Shown here piece after piece: positions 7,750-11,988 of a stretch of DNA of 11,988 bases. Numbering within the stretch: the stretch's first letter is position 1; every line of letters begins with the position of its first letter. Under the pieces are notes generated by a model, which ran no database searches, was not told where the DNA came from, and saw only the letters and a program-made list of their open reading frames with translations. The translations under genes and the position numbers were made by a program. This stretch comes from CAZYMF01 sp964648215 (GTDB lineage Bacteria; Desulfobacterota; Binatia; HRBIN30; JACQVA1): positions 1 to 11,988 of the forward strand of contig CAZYMF010000157.1 in NCBI GenBank assembly GCA_964648215.1, in the 5' to 3' direction.

Positions 7750-7773
7750 CAGCCGCGTCGCGCGACCCGGCTG
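7750..7773 (-). other. GC hairpin between nagZ and mtnA
   Basis: On the transcribed (minus) strand, CAGCCG and CGGCTG (7773-7768 with 7755-7750) form a 6-bp stem. The 12-base interior contains the palindrome GTCGCGCGAC. No U-tract follows, so it is not an intrinsic terminator. It could attenuate or stabilise a nagZ-mtnA transcript. Support is structural only. Confidence 0.3.
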
Positions 7774-7794
7774 CGACGAGAAAGGACGGGGCTC

Positions 7795-8874
7795 TCACGC
7801 CCGGCGTGTGCCCGCCAGCGCCAGGATTCGTTCCCGCAACGCCGCGTGCGCCGCGATCGGCAGGTCGCCGATCGCGGGCGCCGGCGTCGGCGCAGCCGGG
7901 CGCGGCAAACCGAGGATGCGATTGGCGGCGGCCGAGACGATGTCGGGGGAAAGCTCGCCGTCGATCACTGCCTGCTCGATCGCCGCCGCGGCCCGCTCCG
8001 TCTTGGCGAGATCGGCGCATACGAGAAGGAGATCGGCGCCGGCGGCGAGTGCCTGCACCGCGGCCGTGCCCGCCTCGTGCTGATCGCTGATCGCCCGCAT
8101 CTCGAGGTCATCGCTCGCCACGACGCCGTGAAACCCCAGCTGTCGTCGCAGCAGGTCGCGGAGAATGAGGGTCGAGAGCGTCGCCGGACGATCGGGATCG
8201 AGGGACGGGTAGACCACGTGGGCGGTCATCAGCAGCGGCATGCCGGCGGCGATGGCGGCGCGGAACGGGACCAGCTCGATCTGCTCGAGCGCCGCGCGCT
8301 CGCGGTGCACCACCGGCAGCTCGAGGTGCGAGTCGCGCTCGGTGTCGCCGTGACCGGGAAAATGCTTGCCGCACGAGAGCGCGCCGCCCGCGTGCAGCCC
8401 GCGCATGAAGGCGATCCCCATCCTGGCGACGACTGCGGGGTCGGCGCCGAAGGAGCGGTCGCCGATGATCGGGTTGGCCGGATTCGAGCTCACGTCGAGC
8501 ACCGGCGCGAAGTCGAGGTCGATGCCGGCCGCAGCCAGCTCGACGGCCATGGCCCGCCCGACCGCATGCGCCAGCCCCTCGTCGCCGGTGGCGCCGACCA
8601 GGGCCATCGGCGGGAAGGCGGTGAAGGGAGCCCCCAGACGCAGGACCCGGCCGCCTTCGTGATCGATGCCCACCAGCGGGCGCGACGGTAGCTCGTGGAG
8701 CTCGCGGCACAGCGCGGCGAGCTGCGCCGGGCTGCCGGCGTTGCGGCGAAACAGGATCACGCCCCCGACCTGCAGCCGCCTCAGCGTCTCCCGGGCGGCC
8801 GCGTCGATCTCGACACCGGGCAGGCCCGCCACCAACACCCGCCCGATGCTTGCCCGCAGTGCCTGGCGATCCAT
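7795..8874 (-). CDS. nagZ: Beta-N-acetylhexosaminidase (glycoside hydrolase family 3)
   Basis: 359 residues. NagZ removes GlcNAc from GlcNAc-1,6-anhydroMurNAc peptides in the cytoplasm during cell-wall recycling. The family-3 features are intact: IDHEGGRVLRL (70-80), DLDFAPVLDVSSNPANPIIGDRSFG, KHFPGHGDTERDSH (170-183) with the catalytic Asp-His pair D181/H183, MTAHVVYPSLDP, and SDDLEM (254-259) carrying the nucleophile Asp. There is no signal peptide, in keeping with a cytoplasmic enzyme. The start is ATG 8874 (MDRQALRASIGRVLVAGLPG), which matches NagZ N-termini. The frame stays open upstream to 9126, but that stretch is translated repeat sequence and is not part of the gene. It is divergent from the deoxynucleoside kinase gene across a 197-bp repeat-bearing region, and mtnA is downstream. 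Assignment is firm. Confidence 0.95.
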   Translation of the reverse strand: MDRQALRASIGRVLVAGLPGVEIDAAARETLRRLQVGGVILFRRNAGSPAQLAALCRELHELPSRPLVGIDHEGGRVLRLGAPFTAFPPMALVGATGDEGLAHAVGRAMAVELAAAGIDLDFAPVLDVSSNPANPIIGDRSFGADPAVVARMGIAFMRGLHAGGALSCGKHFPGHGDTERDSHLELPVVHRERAALEQIELVPFRAAIAAGMPLLMTAHVVYPSLDPDRPATLSTLILRDLLRRQLGFHGVVASDDLEMRAISDQHEAGTAAVQALAAGADLLLVCADLAKTERAAAAIEQAVIDGELSPDIVSAAANRILGLPRPAAPTPAPAIGDLPIAAHAALRERILALAGTRRA

Positions 8875-8900
8875 GAGGCGCACAGTAGCGGGAACCGTTG

Positions 8901-9027
8901 GAAGCGGAAAGCTGGAAGTAGAAGGTCGAAAGTCGAAAAGTGGAAGGTCGAAGGGGGAAGATTCGTCCAGGCGCTTTCCGCTTTCAGCTTTAGGCTTTCG
9001 GCATTCTCTGCGGCTTTGAGCTTCCGC
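8901..9027. repeat. Two opposed arrays of degenerate heptamers between divergent genes
   Basis: From 8901 to 8960 the plus strand is a purine-rich run of about eight 7-bp units (GAAGCGG, AAAGCTG, GAAGTAG, AAGGTCG, AAAGTCG, then an 8-bp unit, AAGGTCG, AAGGGGG). From 8974 to 9027 it turns into pyrimidine-rich units of the complementary type (CTTTCCG, CTTTCAG, CTTTAGG, CTTTCGG, then CTTTGAG, CTTCCGC). AAGCGGAAAGC (8902-8912) and GCTTTCCGCTT (8973-8983) are perfect 11-bp inverted arms. The element fills most of the 197-bp region between nagZ and the kinase gene. It does not look like a CRISPR array or an insertion-sequence end. Its function is unknown. Confidence 0.75.
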
Positions 9028-9071
9028 CGCTGTTGTGGTACTGCCGTCGCGCTCGAACAAGGGATGGGGCG

Positions 9072-9713
9072 GTGAAGGGCGCTCGGTACATCGTCGTCGA
9101 CGGGCCGATCGGGGTCGGGAAAACAACTCTGGCGCGGCTGCTGGCCGAAGCTTTCGAGGCCCGGCTCGTCCTCGAGCAGGTGGACGAGAACCCCTTCCTC
9201 AAGAAGTTCTACGAGCACCCCCGCCGGCACGCCTTCCAGACCCAGCTGTTCTTTTTGCTGACGCGCTATCGCCAGCAGCGGGAGCTTGCCCAACAGGATC
9301 TTTTCAGCCAGAATACCGTCGTTGATTATCTGTTTGCGAAGGATCAGATTTTCGCACAGCTGAACCTGGACTCCGATGAACTCGCTCTCTACCGCCAGCT
9401 CTTCGGTCTTCTCGATGCGCGCCTGCCCAAGCCGGACCTGGTCGTCTACCTGCAAGCGCGGGCTGACGTCCTGCTCTCCCGCCTGCGCAAGCGCGATCGC
9501 GACTACGAGCGGCGGATCGCGGGCGAGTACGTCGAACGAGTAGCGGAGGCCTATCGGGACTATTTCTTCTATTACGACGAAACCCCATTGCTGGTGGTCA
9601 ACTCCTCGGGCATCGACTTCGTTGCCAACTCCGAGGAGATGGCGGACTTGATCCGTGAAATCAAAAGCATGGGGCCAGGGGTGCAACACTACATACCGCT
9701 TGGATCCAAGTAG
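9072..9713 (+). CDS. Deoxynucleoside kinase (dNK/dGK family)
   Basis: 213 residues from GTG 9072, with AAGGG (9059-9063) 8 bases ahead; the 13 upstream codons to 9033 come from repeat-flanking sequence and do not resemble the family. The enzyme would phosphorylate a deoxynucleoside with ATP in the cytoplasm for dNTP salvage. The P-loop is DGPIGVGKTT (10-19). EQVDENPFLKKFY (35-47) carries the substrate-binding Glu region. Next come FQTQLFFLLTRYRQ, VVDYLFAKDQIFA (83-95), PDLVVYLQA, and the Arg-rich lid RLRKRDRDYE (137-146). The end, VQHYIPLGSK, is not a known motif to me. Substrate preference (dA, dG or others) cannot be read from these motifs. It precedes panB by 199 bp on the same strand and is divergent from nagZ. 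A 6-bp hairpin without U-tract follows its stop. Confidence 0.9.
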   Translation: MKGARYIVVDGPIGVGKTTLARLLAEAFEARLVLEQVDENPFLKKFYEHPRRHAFQTQLFFLLTRYRQQRELAQQDLFSQNTVVDYLFAKDQIFAQLNLDSDELALYRQLFGLLDARLPKPDLVVYLQARADVLLSRLRKRDRDYERRIAGEYVERVAEAYRDYFFYYDETPLLVVNSSGIDFVANSEEMADLIREIKSMGPGVQHYIPLGSK

Positions 9714-9715
9714 TA

Positions 9716-9730
9716 CCCGGCACGGCCGGG
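9716..9730 (+). other. Short GC hairpin just after the kinase stop
   Basis: CCCGGC (9716-9721), loop ACG, GCCGGG (9725-9730): a perfect 6-bp stem starting 3 bases after the TAG stop. No T-run follows, so it is at most an mRNA 3'-end stabiliser or a Rho-dependent pause site. Confidence 0.4.
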
Positions 9731-9778
9731 AAGGACCGAGACGGGGGCACTTCGGGGTTTCGTGATTCGTTGACCGTC

Positions 9779-9838
9779 GATTCGGGCCGAGCGGCCACAA
9801 GGCGACCGACTCAACCCGCTCGAATCCTCCGTCACGGA
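9779..9838 (+). promoter_or_regulatory. Candidate structured RNA leader of panB (proximal helices)
   Basis: GATTCG (9779-9784) pairs with CGAATC (9821-9826). After a 5-base bulge AGCG (9790-9793) pairs with CGCT (9817-9820), enclosing a 23-base apical region. TCCG-TCA-CGGA (9828-9838) forms a second hairpin. Together with the hairpin at 9871-9906 they structure most of the 199-bp gap before panB. A 'pan' RNA motif has been described upstream of pantothenate genes in several bacterial groups; whether this is that motif I cannot tell by eye. No clear promoter is visible; a TTGACC at 9770-9775 lacks a -10 partner. Confidence 0.35.
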
Positions 9839-9870
9839 TCGGTTGAAACACCGGCTTTGCGTACGCGAGG

Positions 9871-9906
9871 GCCCTCCCAATCGGTCACATTCCGAATTTG
9901 GAGGGC
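9871..9906 (+). promoter_or_regulatory. panB: Hairpin that masks the panB ribosome-binding site
   Basis: GCCCTCC (9871-9877) is perfectly complementary to GGAGGGC (9900-9906), which contains the panB Shine-Dalgarno sequence GGAGGG (9900-9905). After a C/T mismatch the stem resumes with AA/TT and, past a bulged A (9896), TCGG/CCGA (9881-9884 with 9892-9895), closing on the loop TCACATT. About 13 bp form in all. TTTCTT follows, so it could also act as a weak terminator. The ATG is at 9913. The arrangement predicts that panB translation is blocked unless the stem is opened. Confidence 0.6.
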
Positions 9907-9912
9907 TTTCTT

Positions 9913-10776
9913 ATGGAGCGCAAAGTCACGGTTCCAGATCTCCTTCGGCGCAAAGGCGGCGGCGAGCCGATCGTTGCGATCACGTCGTACGACTTCCCGT
10001 TCACCCGCGTCGTCGACAGCGCCGGCATCGACCTGATCCTGGTCGGTGACTCCGTCGGTATGGTCGTGCAGGGGCTCGATACCACCCTGCCGGTGACGAT
10101 GGACGAGATCGTCTACCACTGCCGCATGGTCACCCGCGCCCGGCCGCGAGCCCTGGTGGTGGGCGACCTGCCGTTCCTGTCCTATCAGGTGGGGGCCGCC
10201 GCGGCGGTCACCAATGCCGGGCGGCTGATCAAGGAGGGCGGGGTGCAGGCGGTGAAGCTCGAGGGCGGCGTCGCCGTGGCCGCAGCGATCGCCGCCATCG
10301 CTGCGGTGGACATCCCGGTGATCGGCCACATCGGACTGACGCCGCAGTCGGTGCACCGCATGGGCGGCCACAAGGTGCAGGGACGGGCGCGCGGCGCCAA
10401 GCCCGGCCAGCGCGAGCGGGTGATCGCCGACGCTCTGGCCGTGGAGGAGGCGGGCGCCTTCGCGGTGGTGCTCGAAGGTATCCCGCGTGATCTCGCCGCC
10501 GAGCTCACCGAACGGCTGACGATCCCCACCATCGGTATCGGTGCCGGACCGGACTGTGACGGGCAGATCCTCGTTCTCCACGACGTGCTCGGTCTGAGCG
10601 ATGGCGTCTCCCCCCGCTTCGCCAAGCGCTACGCCGAGCTCTGGCACGTGGCCAGCGAGGCGGTACGTGCCTACGTCGAGGACGTGCGCAGCGGCGTCTT
10701 CCCCAGCGATCGCCATTCCTTCCACTCTCTGACCACCGTGCCGGCGCGCGACGACAAGGTGGCGGCGCAAGGCTGA
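9913..10776 (+). CDS. panB: 3-methyl-2-oxobutanoate hydroxymethyltransferase
   Basis: 287 residues. PanB transfers a hydroxymethyl group from methylene-tetrahydrofolate to alpha-ketoisovalerate, giving ketopantoate, the first committed step to pantothenate and CoA. Motifs in order: VAITSYDFPFTRVVD, LVGDSVGMVVQG (with the metal-binding Asp near D46), VTMDEIVYHCRMVTR, GGVQAVKLEGG, GHIGLTPQSVH (138-148), the catalytic Glu in VVLEGIP (E188), and PTIGIGAGPDCDGQILVLHDVLG. Length and order are those of the family. The start is ATG 9913, 7 bases after GGAGGG (9900-9905). An in-frame TTG at 9898 lies within the ribosome-site region and is rejected. panC starts 4 bp after the stop, so panBC are one operon. 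Regulation is likely through the hairpin over the ribosome site. Confidence 0.97.
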   Translation: MERKVTVPDLLRRKGGGEPIVAITSYDFPFTRVVDSAGIDLILVGDSVGMVVQGLDTTLPVTMDEIVYHCRMVTRARPRALVVGDLPFLSYQVGAAAAVTNAGRLIKEGGVQAVKLEGGVAVAAAIAAIAAVDIPVIGHIGLTPQSVHRMGGHKVQGRARGAKPGQRERVIADALAVEEAGAFAVVLEGIPRDLAAELTERLTIPTIGIGAGPDCDGQILVLHDVLGLSDGVSPRFAKRYAELWHVASEAVRAYVEDVRSGVFPSDRHSFHSLTTVPARDDKVAAQG

Positions 10777-10780
10777 GGCG

Positions 10781-11647
10781 ATGGAGACCATCGACAGCAT
10801 TCGCGCCATGCACGCCTGGTCGGAGCGCACCCGCGCCGCGGGCAGGCGCATCGGTCTGGTCCCGACGATGGGCTATCTCCACGCCGGCCATCTCAGCCTG
10901 GTCGCCGAGGCCCGCCGCCACGCCGAGCTGGTGGTGACCTCGATCTTCGTCAACCCGCTGCAGTTCGGTCACAACGAGGACCTCGACCGCTACCCGCGCG
11001 ATCTCGGCCGCGACACGCACCTGCTCGGCGAGGCGGGCACCGACGTGCTCTACCTGCCGCCGGCGGGCGAGATGTACCCCGAGGGCTTCCAGGCCGCGGT
11101 GACGGTGGAGCAGGTTACCCGCGGTCTGTGCGGCGAGAGGCGGCCGGGACACTTCCGCGGCGTAACCACCGTGGTGGCCAAGCTGTTCAACGCCGTGCGG
11201 CCCCACGTCGCCGTGTTCGGCGAGAAGGACTACCAGCAGCTGGTCGCCATTCGCCGCATGGTGCGCGATCTCGACTTCGACATCGAGATCGTCGGCGGGC
11301 CGATCGTGCGCGAGGCGGACGGCCTGGCGATGAGCTCGCGCAACGCCTACCTGTCGGTGCCCGAGCGCGAGGCGGCGCTGTGTCTCTCGCGCGCGCTGGC
11401 GGCGGCGGAGGCCGCCGTGCAGGCGGGCGAGCGCAGCGGCGCGGCCGTGCTCGACCGTGCCTACGCGGTGCTGAACGCCGAGCCGCGCGCGCGCATCGAC
11501 TACGTGACCCTCGCCGAGCCGGAGTCGCTGCGGCCGACGACCCGCATCGCCGGCCCGACGCTGCTGGCGCTCGCCGTCTGGATCGGACAGACGCGCCTGA
11601 TCGACAACACACTTCTCGGCCGTGGGGCCGCTTGGGGAGAAGGCTGA
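10781..11647 (+). CDS. panC: Pantothenate synthetase (pantoate--beta-alanine ligase)
   Basis: 288 residues. PanC joins pantoate and beta-alanine with ATP, through a pantoyl-adenylate, to make pantothenate in the cytoplasm. The nucleotidyltransferase HxGH motif is H34-AGH37 in GLVPTMGYLHAGHLSLV. It is followed by FVNPLQFG (with His-64 where most family members have Pro before NED), RYPRD, GHFRGVTTVVAKLFN (123-137), VFGEKDYQQL (145-154) and the KMSKS-like loop in READGLAMSSRNAYL (177-191). The C-terminal domain includes IDYVTLAEPESL. The start is ATG 10781, 4 bp after the panB stop, and the panD ATG overlaps its TGA, so three genes are tightly coupled. All active-site motifs are intact. Confidence 0.97.
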   Translation: METIDSIRAMHAWSERTRAAGRRIGLVPTMGYLHAGHLSLVAEARRHAELVVTSIFVNPLQFGHNEDLDRYPRDLGRDTHLLGEAGTDVLYLPPAGEMYPEGFQAAVTVEQVTRGLCGERRPGHFRGVTTVVAKLFNAVRPHVAVFGEKDYQQLVAIRRMVRDLDFDIEIVGGPIVREADGLAMSSRNAYLSVPEREAALCLSRALAAAEAAVQAGERSGAAVLDRAYAVLNAEPRARIDYVTLAEPESLRPTTRIAGPTLLALAVWIGQTRLIDNTLLGRGAAWGEG

Positions 11648-11988
11648 TGTATCGCAACATGCTGCGCAGTAAGATCCACCGCGCCACCGTCACCGGCGCC
11701 GACCTGCACTACGAGGGCAGCGTCACCATCGACGCCGAGCTGCTCGACGCCGCCGACATCCTGCCGCACCAGGAAGTGGAGATCTGGAACGTTACCAACG
11801 GCGAGCGCTTCCGCACCTATGCCCTGCGCGGGCAGCCGGGCTCGGGCGTGGTGTGCATCAACGGCGCGGCCGCGCACAAGGCGCGCCGGGGCGACCTCGT
11901 CATCATCGCCACCTTCGGCTGGATGGCCGAGGCCGAGGCCCGCGCCTGGGAGCCGAAGGTGGTCTTCGTCGACGCCCGCAACCGCATC
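11647..11988 (+). CDS. panD: Aspartate 1-decarboxylase, 3' end outside window
   Basis: The first 114 codons; the family is about 115-140 residues, so little is missing. PanD decarboxylates aspartate to beta-alanine, the second substrate of PanC. It is made as a proenzyme that cleaves itself between Gly24 and Ser25 to form a pyruvoyl cofactor. That site is present as YEGS at 22-25, within ADLHYEGSVTID. The start MYRNMLRSKIHRATVT matches the family, including the Lys of SKIHRA. Later motifs are EVEIWNVTNGERF, TYALRG, GSGVVCINGAAAHKA and GDLVIIATF. ATG 11647 overlaps the panC stop TGA (11645-11647), and GGGGAG (11634-11639) is the ribosome site 7 bases upstream. It needs the PanM/PanZ-type activator only in enterobacteria; nothing here speaks for or against that. 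Confidence 0.96.
   Translation, partial: MYRNMLRSKIHRATVTGADLHYEGSVTIDAELLDAADILPHQEVEIWNVTNGERFRTYALRGQPGSGVVCINGAAAHKARRGDLVIIATFGWMAEAEARAWEPKVVFVDARNRI

Noticed and set aside
8901..9027. CRISPR array
   Set aside because: The units are 7 bp, contiguous and degenerate; there are no 25-40-bp repeats separated by unique spacers, and no cas genes nearby.
8875..9126. N-terminal extension of nagZ by 84 codons
   Set aside because: The extension translates the heptamer repeats and overlaps the kinase start. The ATG at 8874 gives the standard NagZ N-terminus.
9779..9840. Possible tRNA or tRNA remnant (D-arm-like GGGCCGAGCGGCC...AAGGCG and a CTCGAATCC stretch)
   Set aside because: No anticodon stem, T-stem or acceptor stem can be paired; the resemblance is limited to short pieces. 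A leader hairpin explains the pairing better.

Overview
This is a GC-rich bacterial chromosome segment with mostly housekeeping content. NagZ, LemA and an HtpX-like protease fit a Gram-negative cell. The combination of pan genes, a deoxynucleoside kinase, NagZ and a lysine-rich H1-like peptide suggests a deltaproteobacterial or related lineage, but that assignment is inference. A run of exactly 100 N (4870-4969) marks a scaffold join, so this is a draft or metagenome assembly.

Layout. (1) 1-2308, plus strand: the end of enolase, then a tight cluster of LemA, an HtpX-like M48 membrane protease and a double zinc-ribbon protein with a hydrophobic tail. (2) 2309-2841: a self-contained transcription unit with a full-consensus sigma-70 promoter, a ~100-nt leader, a very strong ribosome site, a 34-residue Lys/Ala-rich H1-like protein and two terminators in tandem. 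(3) 2878-4869, plus: an alpha/beta hydrolase with an Asp nucleophile, a possible coupled micro-ORF, and a thiolase cut by the gap. (4) 4978-6327, minus: a patatin-like phospholipase with its own promoter and an upstream dyad. (5) 6618-8874, minus: mtnA (methylthioribose-1-phosphate isomerase) downstream of nagZ. (6) 8875-9071: a divergent intergenic region holding two opposed arrays of degenerate 7-bp units. (7) 9072-11988, plus: a deoxynucleoside kinase, then panB, panC and panD, three pantothenate (CoA precursor) genes; panD runs off the window. A structured leader precedes panB, and one hairpin covers its Shine-Dalgarno site.

How the genes work together: panB and panC make pantothenate from ketoisovalerate and beta-alanine, and panD supplies the beta-alanine. 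The other clusters concern membrane protein quality control (LemA/M48), muropeptide recycling (nagZ), methionine salvage (mtnA) and acyl-CoA/lipid metabolism (thiolase, patatin). I found no CRISPR array, insertion sequence, prophage, rRNA or convincing tRNA. The most unusual items are the 34-residue basic protein with near-ideal expression signals, the panB leader and the heptamer arrays.
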